A stretch of 64,000 nt of DNA, taken from NCBI RefSeq assembly GCF_011300215.1, contig NZ_CP049866.1, forward strand, positions 2,108,001 through 2,172,000, in the 5' to 3' direction. Of this stretch, positions 1 through 9,878 are shown one piece after another. Under the pieces are notes generated by a model. It ran no database searches. It had not been told where the DNA came from and saw only the letters and a list, made by a program, of their open reading frames with translations. The translations under genes were made by a program, and so were the position numbers. Source of the DNA: Nocardioides piscis (GTDB lineage: Bacteria; Actinomycetota; Actinomycetes; Propionibacteriales; Nocardioidaceae). Numbering within the stretch: the first letter of the stretch is position 1; each line of letters opens with the position of its first letter.

Positions 1-1022
1 TATGCCGCACCCAAGGCCGGCGCCCCCTCGCCCTCACCACGGTCGAACGGCGAGCAGTCGGAGCCAACGACGTCCTCATCGGCATCGAGTACGCCGGTAT
101 CTGTCACTCCGACATCCACACCGTCAACGGCGACTGGGGACCCCAGCCATTCCCGGTCGTCCCGGGCCACGAGATCGTCGGCACTGTCGCCGAGGTCGGC
201 CCCGAGGTCACCAAACACAAGGTCGGGGACCGGGTCGGCGTCGGCTGCATGGTCAATGCCTGCCGTGAGTGCGCCAACTGCCTGCGAGGGGACGAGCAGT
301 ACTGCCTCAACGGCATGATCGGCACCTACGCAGCGACCGACCGCGACGGCACCACCACGCAGGGCGGATACTCGACAGCGGTCGTGGTCGACGCCAACTT
401 CGTCCTGTCGATCCCCGAAGGCCTGGACCCTGCCGCTGCCGCTCCACTGCTGTGTGCCGGCATCACCACGTACACCCCGCTCAAGCACTGGGAAGCCGGA
501 CCGGGCACCAGGGTCGCGGTCGTCGGCCTCGGCGGCCTGGGCCACATGGCGGTCAAGATCGCCCACGCCCTCGGGGCAGAGGTCACCGTTCTCTCCCAGT
601 CGCTGAAGAAGCAGGAGGACGGACTCCGTCTCGGGGCTGACCACTACTACGCCACCTCAGATCCCGACACCTTCGAGGCACTCGCCAGCAGCTTCGACCT
701 GATCATCAACACTGTCAGCGCCAGCATCGACGTCAACGCCTACCTCGGGCTGCTCGCCGTCGACGGCACCCTGGTCAACGTCGGGGCACCGCCGGAGCCT
801 CTGCCCGTCAACGCCATGTCCCTGATCGGGGCTCGCCGCTCGTTCGCCGGCTCCATGATCGGTGGTATCGCCATGACCCAGGAGATGCTTGAGTTCTGCG
901 CCGAGCACGGCATCGCCTCCGATGTCGAGGTCATCGCCGCCGACCAGGTCAACGAAGCGTACGAACGCGTCCTCGCATCTGACGTCCGCTACCGCTTCGT
1001 CATCGACACATCCACCCTCTGA
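1..1022 (+). CDS. Zinc-dependent alcohol dehydrogenase (YahK/CAD-like), 5'-truncated by window edge, apparent frameshift near base 27
   Basis: NAD(P)-dependent medium-chain dehydrogenase that interconverts alcohols and aldehydes in the cytoplasm. The GICHSD segment holds the catalytic-zinc Cys. A later cluster, [13 protein letters not shown] followed by EQYC, supplies the four structural-zinc cysteines. The Rossmann motif is [12 protein letters not shown]. Size and motif order fit the YahK/cinnamyl-alcohol branch. Bases 1-27 read YAAPKAGAP in frame 1, but the family-like continuation LALTTVERR lies in frame 3. One extra C in the five-C run at 23-27 would join them, so the gene is probably intact. 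Its start lies outside the window. The cyclophilin-like lipoprotein gene follows after 39 bp. The substrate cannot be told from sequence. Confidence 0.9.
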   Translation, partial: CRTQGRRPLALTTVERRAVGANDVLIGIEYAGICHSDIHTVNGDWGPQPFPVVPGHEIVGTVAEVGPEVTKHKVGDRVGVGCMVNACRECANCLRGDEQYCLNGMIGTYAATDRDGTTTQGGYSTAVVVDANFVLSIPEGLDPAAAAPLLCAGITTYTPLKHWEAGPGTRVAVVGLGGLGHMAVKIAHALGAEVTVLSQSLKKQEDGLRLGADHYYATSDPDTFEALASSFDLIINTVSASIDVNAYLGLLAVDGTLVNVGAPPEPLPVNAMSLIGARRSFAGSMIGGIAMTQEMLEFCAEHGIASDVEVIAADQVNEAYERVLASDVRYRFVIDTSTL

Positions 1023-1061
1023 GTCGGCTCGGCAGCCGCCGATCAACGGACGGAGTCCTAG

Positions 1062-1607
1062 ATGAGGACCGCAGGCAGCGCAGTCGCCGCACCGCTCGCT
1101 GCGATCGGGGTCGCGCTCCTGGCCGGGTGTGGATCCGGCGGGCCTTCATCGGCTGGTCCCGCCGGGTCCGCCAGCAGCCCGGCAGGCGACACCATGACTC
1201 GCACCCTGGGACAACGTGAATCCACCCCGGTCGCACCCACCGAGGAGAACGCAGTGACGCTCGAGATCACGGTGGATGGGCAACGCATTCGTGCCATCCT
1301 GGATGACAGCCCGGCCAGTCGCGACCTGCTTGCCCAGCTGCCCCAGACGGTCGAGATGACCGACCACGGCGGGGTCGAGAAGACCGGACCGCTGCGAACG
1401 CCGCTCTCCCTCGACGGACAACCCGCTGGCGCCGACCCAGACGTCGGGGACCTTGGCTACTACGCCCCGGGAAACGACTTGGTCCTCTACTACGGCGACC
1501 AGTCTTACTTTCCGGGGATCGTGGTCCTCGGCAAGCTCGAGGACAACGCCGTACGCAGGATCGCCGACGTGGCCGGTCGCGTCACCGTGAAGGTCGAGGC
1601 GAGGTGA
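1062..1607 (+). CDS. Cyclophilin-like domain lipoprotein
   Basis: The 181-residue precursor starts with a charged and hydrophobic signal ending in a lipobox (LLAGC, Cys about residue 23). It is therefore probably a lipid-anchored extracytoplasmic protein. A Ser/Gly/Ala-rich linker follows. From about residue 65 (VTLEITVDGQ) the sequence matches the small cyclophilin-like barrel fold, with the characteristic YYAPGNDLVLYYGDQSY stretch. Proteins of this family often lie beside oxidoreductases, but their activity is not established, and prolyl isomerase activity should not be assumed. The last codon overlaps the acetyltransferase start as GTGA, so the two are translationally coupled. Confidence 0.85.
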   Translation: MRTAGSAVAAPLAAIGVALLAGCGSGGPSSAGPAGSASSPAGDTMTRTLGQRESTPVAPTEENAVTLEITVDGQRIRAILDDSPASRDLLAQLPQTVEMTDHGGVEKTGPLRTPLSLDGQPAGADPDVGDLGYYAPGNDLVLYYGDQSYFPGIVVLGKLEDNAVRRIADVAGRVTVKVEAR

Positions 1608-2194
1608 CGATGGACCTGTCGGAATTCCTCGAGCACGTGAACAGCGGCGCCGTGATCGAAGGTGGATCAGAGCCTCACGGCTTCATGCACGACGCCGCCC
1701 AGGAGGCGTTCCGCACCACCGCCGAGATCAACACAGGACACCACTCGCCGGCCGAGGTGCTCACCTTGATGAGGCGACTCACAGGCAGGGAGGTGGACGC
1801 GTCGGTCACCGTGTTCCCGCCCTTCTACACCGAGTTCGGCAAGAACCTGCGCCTGGGCAAGAACGTGTTCATCAACATCGGCTGCCGCTTCCAGGACACC
1901 GGCGGGATCACGATCGGCGACGGCACCCTGATCGGTCACGGAAGCACGTTGACGACGCTCAACCACCACATCGATCCCGACCGACGAGCAGACATGCTGC
2001 CGTCGCCGATCGTGATCGGTCGCAACGTCTGGCTCGGAGCCAACGTGACTGTCGTGCCGGGAGTGATCATCGGCGACGGGGCCATCGTCGGCGCGGGCGC
2101 CGTCGTCACCAAGGACGTGGCTCCTGACACGATCGTCGCCGGAGTCCCGGCGAGATTCGTACGCGCCACAGGATTCGAGTCTCCAACGCAGTGA
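1604..2194 (+). CDS. Sugar O-acetyltransferase (maltose/galactoside acetyltransferase family)
   Basis: Acetyl-CoA-dependent acetyltransferase with a left-handed beta-helix. The N-terminus (residues 5-60) resembles the Mac helical domain. Hexapeptide repeats follow, for example IGDGTLIGHGSTL, IGRNVWLGANV and IGDGAIVGAGAVV. The catalytic His is likely in TTLNHHIDPD. The end, PDTIVAGVPARFVR, is typical of the NodL/LacA/Maa group. GTG at 1604 overlaps the previous stop; ATG at 1610 is the other possible start. It probably forms a transcription unit with the two genes before it. Acceptor sugar unknown. Confidence 0.9.
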   Translation: MTMDLSEFLEHVNSGAVIEGGSEPHGFMHDAAQEAFRTTAEINTGHHSPAEVLTLMRRLTGREVDASVTVFPPFYTEFGKNLRLGKNVFINIGCRFQDTGGITIGDGTLIGHGSTLTTLNHHIDPDRRADMLPSPIVIGRNVWLGANVTVVPGVIIGDGAIVGAGAVVTKDVAPDTIVAGVPARFVRATGFESPTQ

Positions 2195-2259
2195 GGGCGC
2201 GTCGCCTTCATCTGCAGAGGACTCCTTGACTCCCGATCGGCCCGGCGTAGCGTGGCAGC

Positions 2260-2589
2260 ATGAAGCCCAAGCTGAGCCGCCAGCGCTTCGCCCTGATCGC
2301 CGCGAGCGCGGCCGTGGTCACGGCCGGGACCGTGGGCGCCGCGGCAGCGGTGTCGGGTGATGACGACGCCGAGGACCGCCCGATCCCTGCTTCAGTGGTG
2401 GAGAAGGCCGAGGAGGCAGCACTCGCCGAGACCGGTGGAGGCACTGTCACCGAGACCGAGGTCGACGACGAGGAGAGCAAGTACGAGGTCGAGGTCACCC
2501 TCGACGACGGCAGCCAGGTCGACGTGCAGCTCGACGAGGAGTTCCAGGTCGTTGGCACCGAAGGCGACTCCGGCGCGGACGACGACTGA
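2260..2589 (+). CDS. Small secreted PepSY-like acidic protein
   Basis: A 109-residue protein. Residues 1-30 form a signal peptide or membrane anchor (basic MKPKLSRQRF, then an Ala/Val core, then AAAAVSGDDD). The rest is a single PepSY-like unit: an N-terminal helix (IPASVVEKAEEAALAET) followed by strands with VTETEVDDEESKYEVEVTLD and a final VQLDEEFQVV. PepSY domains are usually inhibitory or binding modules outside the cytoplasm. It is strongly acidic at the C-terminus. It stands alone, 65 bp after the acetyltransferase, with no clear partner. Confidence 0.8.
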   Translation: MKPKLSRQRFALIAASAAVVTAGTVGAAAAVSGDDDAEDRPIPASVVEKAEEAALAETGGGTVTETEVDDEESKYEVEVTLDDGSQVDVQLDEEFQVVGTEGDSGADDD

Positions 2590-2691
2590 GCGAGGCCACC
2601 CCTGCGCGTGCCAGGACGGCGAAACCAACCCACGAGCCATCCACGCAGGCCCACAAGTGTCAAGCCAAGCGAATTGAGGGGAGATCACCTC

Positions 2692-4901
2692 GTGCGACGC
2701 CCTCGTCTCGTCCTGGCCTCGGTCACCACGTCAATGCTCCTGCTGGTCACCGGTTCCGTCCTGGACGCACGGGGGCCGGACGCGAGCCCGCCGCTGGTGC
2801 CGTCCTCACCGCTGCGGCGGCTGCCGAGCCCATACGAGCGACCTTCTACTATCCGTGGTTCCCGCAGACCTGGCACGACGACGACCAGTACACCCCGAGC
2901 CGTGGCCGTTACTCCAACGACTCGTCCGCGGTGCTGGACGCCCAGTTCGCTGACATGGCGTACGCCGGCCTGGACCTGGCGATCTCCTCGTGGTGGGGTC
3001 ACGACTCCGTGACCGGGAAACGCCTGGCGAGCGTCATGAGGGCCGGCGAGGCGCACGGGGTCGCTGTCGTGCCCTACTACGAGAAGGAGTACGGAGACCA
3101 GGATCCGACCGTGGAGGAGATCCGCGCCGATCTCGCCGGGCTGGAGCCGTTGTCGTCCCGGCCCGGTTGGCTGCACGTCGACGGCAAGCCGGTCATCTTC
3201 GTCTACAACTCCGGGGCGACCGGGTGTGCCGACGTGACCCGCTGGCGTCAGGCGACCGACGGGTGGACGGACTTCTACGTCAACCTGAAGGTGTTCTCGG
3301 GCTATCTCGACTGTGCCGATCAGCCGCAGTCCTGGCACCAGTACGGGCCAGCGACGAGCAGGTCCGAGCACCTGCCCTGGTCCTCGAACGTCTCACCGGG
3401 CTTCTTCAAGCACGGCGAGGCCCAGCCGCGGCTTGCGCGCGACCTGGCGCGGTTCGAGGCCGACCTGCGGGCCCAGGTGGCCAGCGGTGCGCGGTGGCAG
3501 CTCGTGACCTCCTACAACGAGTGGGGCGAGGGCACCGCCGTCGAGAGCGCGGTGGAGTGGGAGAGCGCCAGCAAGCGAGGCGACTACCTCGATGTGATGA
3601 GGGAGGTCCACCTCGGCGCGAAAGGCGCCCGCGACCGCGCCGGGGTCCGCGTTCCTGCGCGGGTCGACGCGCACGTCAGCGCCGCTGATCCACGCGCCAA
3701 CTTCGGGGGCGCCCGCAGGTGGGTGGTTGACCGACGACCCGTGAAGCGCAGCTATCTACGTTTCCGCCTGGCTGACCGCCCGCAGCGGGCATGGCTACGG
3801 GTCTGGTCCCCCCGGAGGAACCGGCAGGGGATCGCGGTGCGCTCGTCCTCGTCGCGATGGCGTGAGCAGTCGATCACCTACCGCAACGCACCGGCCCCTG
3901 GGCGGCTCCGGGGTCGGACCGGCACCGTCCGGGCCCGCTCCTGGACCACTGTCGAGGTCACCGATGCGATACGCAGGTCCGGGAGGCACTCCTTCGTGGT
4001 GACCAGCCGCGGCGGCGCGGCGGCCTTCAACTCCACCGAGCACGGCCGACGCCGGCCACACCTCCTGGTCCGGGCGGCGCCCGTCGACGACGAAGGTGTC
4101 GTGGTGTGGGCGGCCGGTGACCTGTGCGACGACCACGACGCACCCGAGTGCGGCGCCGTCGGCGCGATGATCGCCGCGGACCACACCACCGATCACTTCT
4201 TGGCGCTGGGCGACCTGCAGTACGAGGTCGGCTCCCTCAGCGACTTCCGCCGCTACTACGAGCCGGCCATGGGCGCCGGTCCGGGCCTGAAGTCGAAGAC
4301 GCTGCCGGCACCCGGCAACCACGAATACCTCACCGCGGGTGCGAGTGGATACTTCGACTTCTTCGGTGAGCTCGCCGGAGGCCGGTCCACGGGCTACTAC
4401 GCCCAGACGCTCGGTGCCTGGCGGTTGCTCGTCACGAACACCAACTGCGGTGAGGTCGGCGGCTGTGACCCGACCGACCCCCAGGGGGTGTGGATGGCGG
4501 ACCGCCTGCAATCGTCCCCGGAGTGCACGCTCATGACCGGGCACCATCCTGCCGTCACCGACGGGACGTACGCCCCCGACACGGAGGCGGGCAGGCAGAT
4601 GCTCGACTACGCCTACGACGGTCGCGCGGAGCTCTACCTCGCGGGTCACGACCACGAATACCAGCGGTTTCCCCGCCTCGACAAGGAACTGCGGGCCGAC
4701 TCCGACCGCGGCGTACGCACGTTCGTCGTCGGCACCGGTGGCAAGAACCTGACGGAGTGGGGCACGTCGAACCGGTCCGACTACCGTCAGAACACCCAGT
4801 TCGGTGCACTTCGCCTGGTGCTGCGGCCGGGCTCGTACACCTGGGAGTTCCGCAGCGTCACCGGCGAGGTCATGGACCGGGGGACGGGCACCTGCTCCTG
4901 A
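2692..4901 (+). CDS. Secreted GH99-like / DNRLRE / metallophosphoesterase fusion, apparent 1-base frameshift near 2771-2775
   Basis: Corrected length is about 736 residues. GTG 2692 opens a signal peptide (RRPRLVLASV then LLLVTGSV) in one frame. The mature protein continues in another frame from about 2776. One extra G in the run at 2771-2775 joins them (…VLDARGAGREPAAG…). Domains in order: GH99-like endo-acting glycosidase fold beginning IRATFYYPWFPQTW with ASSWWG-like and SYNEWGEGT motifs; DNRLRE/CBM96-like beta-sandwich (ADPRANFGG, YLRFRLAD); calcineurin-type metallophosphoesterase with GDLC, LALGDLQYE, GNHEY, GHHP and AGHDHEY metal ligands. Taken literally, the only in-frame start is GTG 2931, which would remove the first glycosidase strand. 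Substrates are unknown. Confidence 0.8.
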
Positions 4902-4904
4902 GGA

Positions 4905-4937
4905 CCACCTGGATGACGAGGGCGTCGCCTCAGGTGG
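4905..4937 (+). terminator. Hairpin after the phosphoesterase gene
   Basis: CCACCTG (4905-4911) pairs with CAGGTGG (4931-4937). The loop holds a smaller GACG/CGTC stem. It begins 3 bases past the stop codon. There is no U-tract, as is common in high-GC genomes. Confidence 0.5.
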
Positions 4938-5236
4938 CGCTGCGGGCATCGATTGTCGCCGACTTCGTCAGTCTGGGTACATGACATGCACAAGTGGGTA
5001 ATGTCAATAGTCCAGGCTAGCCATATTGTTCTGAGCGGGATTAGATGTGCGCGTGCCGCTTGGGCGGCACCGCTGGGACACCACGAATGACATTCGCTGA
5101 CGGGGGAATCGACGCCGTGGCCAACCGGGGCGCTCGTCGGCGCGCTCGCCTGCCGACTTCGCGCCTGCACGTCGTAGCACTGCAGCCTCCTCGAGGCGCA
5201 GCACATCATTCGGGTTCCACCTGCAAGGAGAGCTTC
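4938..5236. other. Intergenic region with no recognised gene
   Basis: With the preceding hairpin this is a 335-bp gap. An A+T-richer patch at about 4980-5045 is the likely promoter area for the secreted protein that follows. Bases 5041-5220 would be its leader. I looked for riboswitch-like conserved blocks and found none I can name. A good Shine-Dalgarno (AAGGAGAG, 5225-5232) closes the region. Confidence 0.4.
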
Positions 5237-6049
5237 ATGAAGCGCGAACGCACCCTGGGCGGCCTCTTGGCCCTCGTGGTGGCGGGCTCGGTGCTGGCCC
5301 TGACGCCAGCGCCCTCCCACGCCACCGGCACCAACGACCCGGACCACTGGGAGGACCAGCCGGGCGAGGTCTGCCTCAAGGTCGATGACCGGGGCACTGA
5401 CGGGGGCGGCTATCAGGTCCCCGCCGAGCCGCCGGGTCGCGACTGGTCCACGCTCATCATCAAGAAGGGCTCCGGGAACGACCAGAACGACGTGGTCGAG
5501 AAGCCAGTGGCCGGCCAGACCTACCTCTGGCAGGGTCAGAACAACGGCTACTCGCACGTCATCCTCTGTTCGATCCCGCAACAGACACCCCCTCCGCCGC
5601 CGGACGCATGCCCCGACATGCCCGGCACGCAACCTCCCGGCACCACGTGCACGACGCCCGTACCGGCACCGCCGTTGCCACCAGCGCCAGCACCCGCCCC
5701 CGCTCCCGAGCCGGCTCCCGCGACAGCTCCCGTCACCACACCCGCAGTCGAGGTTCTCGGTGAGCAGCGCGGTCGGGCCACCGGGCGGCTCTACACCAGC
5801 TGCCAGCGGACGGTCCGGATCACCATGAACAACTCCACGTCGCGCACCGTTGCCTACAAGCTCCTCGTGGGCAAGAAGTCGAAGACCCTGCGGGTCAGGG
5901 CCGACAGCACGCGGCAGTTCACCACCCGGGGACAGCACCGCTCGATCGCGAAGCTGATGCTGGGCACCAAGGTGCTCGCCGAGAAGCGGGTGCCAGGTGC
6001 CTGCTCGCGTCCTGAGGTGCTGCCTGCGACGGGCAAACGTCAGTCGTAG
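5237..6049 (+). CDS. Secreted Pro/Ala-rich protein ending in LPATG without a membrane anchor
   Basis: 270 residues. ATG 5237 is preceded by AAGGAGAG. There is a signal peptide (MKRERTLGGLLALVV… cut near PSHA-T), then an N-terminal domain with a Cys pair (EVCLKVDD … VILCS) that resembles small Cys-linked surface domains. A Pro/Ala linker spans roughly residues 115-172, followed by a beta-rich domain (TVRITMNNSTSRTVAY). The chain ends VLPATGKRQS-stop. LPATG matches the sortase motif, but the hydrophobic segment and basic tail of a true substrate are absent. A sortase gene starts 34 bp downstream, so the pair is probably related. Surface display by the normal route looks impossible as written. 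Confidence 0.75.
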   Translation: MKRERTLGGLLALVVAGSVLALTPAPSHATGTNDPDHWEDQPGEVCLKVDDRGTDGGGYQVPAEPPGRDWSTLIIKKGSGNDQNDVVEKPVAGQTYLWQGQNNGYSHVILCSIPQQTPPPPPDACPDMPGTQPPGTTCTTPVPAPPLPPAPAPAPAPEPAPATAPVTTPAVEVLGEQRGRATGRLYTSCQRTVRITMNNSTSRTVAYKLLVGKKSKTLRVRADSTRQFTTRGQHRSIAKLMLGTKVLAEKRVPGACSRPEVLPATGKRQS

Positions 6050-6083
6050 TCCAGACCGCAGACGCACGGAGAAGGATGGGTCC

Positions 6084-6638
6084 ATGAAGCGACGAGCAGC
6101 GCTGTTGCTGGCCGTCGTGCTCTGTCTGGAGGGTGCCGGGGTCGCCGGTGCCGCCGGTGCCGCCGGTGCCGTCCAGGCTGCGTCGCGCGAGGCAGACGCA
6201 CCGGAGGTCCGGAAGGCCGCGGTCGCGCCGCTCCGGGTGCCGAAGCTCGGTATCGAAGGAGCGCGGGTCATCCCCGTCGGCATCAACGAGCGCGGGCAGC
6301 TCGCGGTGGGCCAAAGCGTGTCGGCGGTCTACACGTGGAACCGAGGCGTGCGCCCCGGCCAACCGGGCAGCTCCGTGATCGCCGGACACACGTGGTCCCG
6401 AGGGGAGGGCGTGTTCGACGACCTGGGCAACCTGCGGGTGGGGGACCGCTTCTTTGTGGGTCGGGCGAGCTTCGTGGTCAACCGGGTCCGGAGGGTACGG
6501 AGCCTGCCGCCCTAGCAGGTCCGCGACCTCTTCTCCGATCGAGGCCCGTCGCGCGTGGTCCTGATCACCTGCGGTGACCGGTCGGCGACCAGCGGCGTCT
6601 ATGCGACCCGGATCCTGGTCTTCGCCGACAAGGTGTGA
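6084..6638 (+). pseudogene. Class E/F-type sortase interrupted by an in-frame amber codon
   Basis: ATG 6084 follows GGAGAAGG. Residues 1-35 are a signal or membrane anchor. The sortase barrel begins at LRVPKLGIEGARVIPVGI. The catalytic His lies in AGHTW (codon 102). TAG at 6513-6515 (codon 144) stops the frame. The same frame continues without another stop to TGA 6636 and encodes the catalytic Cys in VLITCGD (codon 163) and Arg in YATRILVF (codon 176). The truncated product therefore lacks two of three catalytic residues. The neighbouring codon context fits a CAG-to-TAG change. It could be a genuine nonsense mutation, a base-call error or, less likely, readthrough. Confidence 0.85.
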
Positions 6639-6808
6639 TGGTCGCGCTCACGTGGTCCTCGAGCGCGATTCATCCCCGATCATGATGAAGCTGTGCGCAC
6701 AGTCGACAAGTGTACGGCGTAGACGTCATTGGATGGCCTTGCCCGCCCACCCGACTACGGGCTTCTAGCCGCTCGCCTATCGGTGAGCCGATCATCAAGA
6801 GGCGCACC

Positions 6809-9771
6809 ATGGGGAACAAGGCCCGTCTGACCGCTGCTCTTTCAACCCTGGCGGTCGCGGCCGCCCTGACCGGGGCAGCCGCCGCTGCTCCGCCAATCTC
6901 GACGTCGAGCAGCGTGCGCAGCGCGGCTCCTGCCAGCGCCAGCGGCGACACCGTCTACACCGCCGGTCGTTATCTCGTCGCCTTCGCCGACGACCCGGTC
7001 GCCAGCTATGACGGCTACCGCAAGGGATATGCCGCCACGCGCCCCAAGCCCGGCAAGCACATCAACCCGAGCTCCACCGCCGTGAGGAGGTGGACGAGCT
7101 ACCTGACCGCCAAGCACGACCGTGCGCTGGCCAAGGTCGGCGCGACGAAGCTCTACGACTACACGGTCGTCAACAACGGTGTCGCTGTGCGGCTGAGCGC
7201 GCAGCAGGCCTACAAGCTTGACAAGGTCGCCGGCGTGATCGCGCTCAGCAAGGACGAGAAGTCGACCCCCGACACCAGCGACTCTCCGCAGTTCCTCGGC
7301 CTCGACGCTGCGGGTGGCCTTTGGCAGCAGCTCGGTGGCCAGGCGAACGCGGGTGCCGGCACCGTGGTCGGTGTCCTCGACACCGGCATCTGGCCCGAGA
7401 GCAGGGCCTTCGCCGGCGGGACCGGCATCCCGGTCCCGGCCGACTGGCGCGGCGCGTGCGTCTCGGGCGAGCGGTTCGACAAGAACCTGCACTGCAACGA
7501 CAAGCTCATCGGGGCGCGCTACTTCGTCCGTGGCTTCAACAAGCACAACATCGCCAAGACGGAATACCTCTCCCGCGCGACGGTGACGGCCACGGCTCCC
7601 ACACCGCCTCCACCGCCGCCGGCAACAAGGTCACCGGCGTGACGATCGACGGCAGCGTCTTCAGCAACGGCACCGCCACCGGGATGGCGCCCGGCGCCAA
7701 GGTGGCGGCCTACAAGGTCTGCTGGACCGGGAAGCCCGGCATCAACCCCGGCTGCTACAACTCCGACAGCGTGGCCGCGATCAACGCCGCCGTCGCCGAC
7801 GGTGTCGACGTGATCAACTACTCGATCGGCGGCAGCAGCGAGTCGGACGTCCTCGACCCCGTGGCCCAGGCCTTCCGGGGTGCCTCCAACGCCGGCGTCT
7901 ACGTCGCCAACTCGGCCGGCAACAGTGGTCCGGGCGCCAGCACCCTCGACCACCCTGCCCCCTGGGTGACCACGGTCGCTGCCTCGACCCACCGGCAGGC
8001 CTTCGCGGCCGTCGAGCTTGGCAACGGCGCACGCTATGTCGGCGCCTCGACCACACCGTCACTGACGACTGCCACGCCCTTCATCACCTCGCTCAGCGCC
8101 AAGCTCGCCTCCGCGAGCGAGGCCAGCGCGAAGCTCTGCGCGGCAGGCACGCTCGACCCGGCCAAGGTCTCCGGCAAGGTGGTCCAGTGCGACCGCGGGG
8201 TCGTCGACCGGATCGAGAAGAGCTTCGAGGTCAAGCGTGCCGGGGGAGTCGGGATGGTCATGACGAACACGTCGACCAACTCGATCAACGGCGACTACCA
8301 CCCGATCCCGTCGGTGCACGTCGACGCTCCCGCGCGGCAGCCGATCCTCGACTACATCGCGAGCGCCGGGAGCGCGGCCACGGCCAAGATCGTCCCGTTG
8401 ACCGCGCAGGAGCAGGCAACCGCACCACAGGTGCCTGAGATCGCCGCCTTCTCCTCACGTGGCCCGTCCACCACGACCGAGGGCGACATCCTCAAGCCGG
8501 ACATCGCCGCACCCGGTGTCGACGTCCTGGCGGCTGTGGCTCCGCCCTTCCACTTCGGCAGGGACTGGGACCTCATCTCCGGTACGTCGATGGCCTCGCC
8601 GCACATCGCCGGCATCGGCGCCCTGATGAAGGCCAAGCACCCGAGCTGGCTGCCGTCGGAGATCAAGTCGGCCCTGATGACCGCTGCCGGTGACACGGTC
8701 TCCAGCGCGAACGACCCGTTCGCGCAGGGGGCGGGGCAGGTCAGCCCGAACCCCGCAGCCGATCCCGGCCTCGTCTACCCGACCACGCCCAACGAATACC
8801 GCCAATACATGGTCAGCCTGGGCATCCGGTTCTCCCCGCCGTTCGACACACTGACTCCGGTCAGCGCCTCGAACCTGAACCAGGCGTCGATCGCGATCGG
8901 CAAGCTCGCGGGCGTCGAGACGGTGACCAGGAGGGTCAAGAACGTCGGCTCGTCCACGGCGACCTACAGCGCCGCCGTCAACGTGCCCGGGTTCGATGCC
9001 GTGGTGACTCCGTCGAGCCTGACCCTCGAGCCGGGGGCGTCAGGCGCCTTCGAGGTCGAGTTCACCAGGACCGACGCGGCGCTGGGCAGCTGGGCCATCG
9101 GCTCGCTCACCTGGACCGGTGCCGGCCACACGGTGCGCAGCCCCGTCGCGCTCCAGCCGGTGGCGGTGAGCTCGCCCGACGAGGTCCACGGGGACGCGAG
9201 TGCCAGCGGATCGAAGCAGTTCGACGTGGTCCCGGGCTTCACCGGCGAACTCACGTCGACCGTCGACGGCCTGGTCGGTGTGACCCCCGAGGCCGGCAGC
9301 GTGACCACCGGTGAGTTCGACATCGCTGCACCCGTTGTCGACGCGGACACGAAGAAGTACACCGTCACAGTGCCTGCGGACGCGTCCGCGGCACGCTTCT
9401 CGCTGGACGCCGTCGACGACACGGCCGACCTCGACCTGTTCGTCTACAAGGGCGGCGACCTCGTCGACCTCTCGGCCTCCGGCGCTGCCGACGAGCAGGT
9501 GACGATGCTCTCCCCGAGCGCGGGCACCTACGACGTCTACGTCAACGGGTTCGCGACTCCGGGAGGCGCGACGTCCTACGGCCTGGCCAACTTCGTGGTG
9601 CCGGCCGCCTCTGCAGGCAACGCGACGATCACGCCCAACCCGGCGCCCGTGACGGTCGGGCAACCGACCACCCTGACTGCCAGCTGGAGCGGGCTCGACC
9701 CGGCCAAGCGGTGGTTCGGAGTCATCAGGTTCGCCGACGCGGAGGCGGTGACCTTCTTCTCGGTCGGCTGA
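6809..9771 (+). CDS. Secreted S8 subtilisin-like serine protease, apparent 1-base frameshift near 7572-7574
   Basis: Corrected length is about 987 residues. ATG 6809 opens a signal peptide (RLTAALSTLAVAAALTGAAA). An I9-type propeptide (YLVAFADDPVASYDGY … GVAVRLSAQQA) follows, then the protease domain with Asp in VVGVLDTGIWPES (D191), His in DGHGSHTAS and Ser in GTSMASPHIAG. A protease-associated insert (CDRGVVDRIEKSFEVK) splits the domain, as in cucumisin-like subtilases. Fn3-like and pre-peptidase C-terminal domains (DLDLFVYKGG) follow. Frame changes between EYLS and PRDGDGHG. A fourth C in the CCC at 7572-7574 restores it. If real, the break would remove the catalytic His and Ser from the exported product. 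Confidence 0.88.
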
Positions 9772-9788
9772 CCCCCGGGGGCACTCGT

Positions 9789-9813
9789 GGCCCTGTCCCA
9801 GCCGGACAGGGCC
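9789..9813 (+). terminator. Strong hairpin after the subtilase gene
   Basis: Perfect 10-bp stem GGCCCTGTCC / GGACAGGGCC with a 5-base loop, 17 bases after the stop codon. There is no T-run. Confidence 0.75.
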
Positions 9814-9878
9814 CGTAACCCCGGGAGGGTCGCGGCGTTCAACCCTTGACCGGAAACCCTTCCCGGAAGAGGCGTCCC

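Noticed and set aside
4938..5236. Riboswitch before the LPATG protein
   Set aside because: Some GGGGAA-like patches recall c-di-AMP elements, but no conserved core or pairing could be traced.
4787..6286. 499-codon minus-strand ORF
   Set aside because: Opposes three genes with signal peptides and domain matches. Composition is typical of a G+C-rich antisense frame.
6513..6515. Amber codon as pyrrolysine or programmed recoding
   Set aside because: No pyrrolysine genes or recoding signals are visible. A mutation or base error is simpler.
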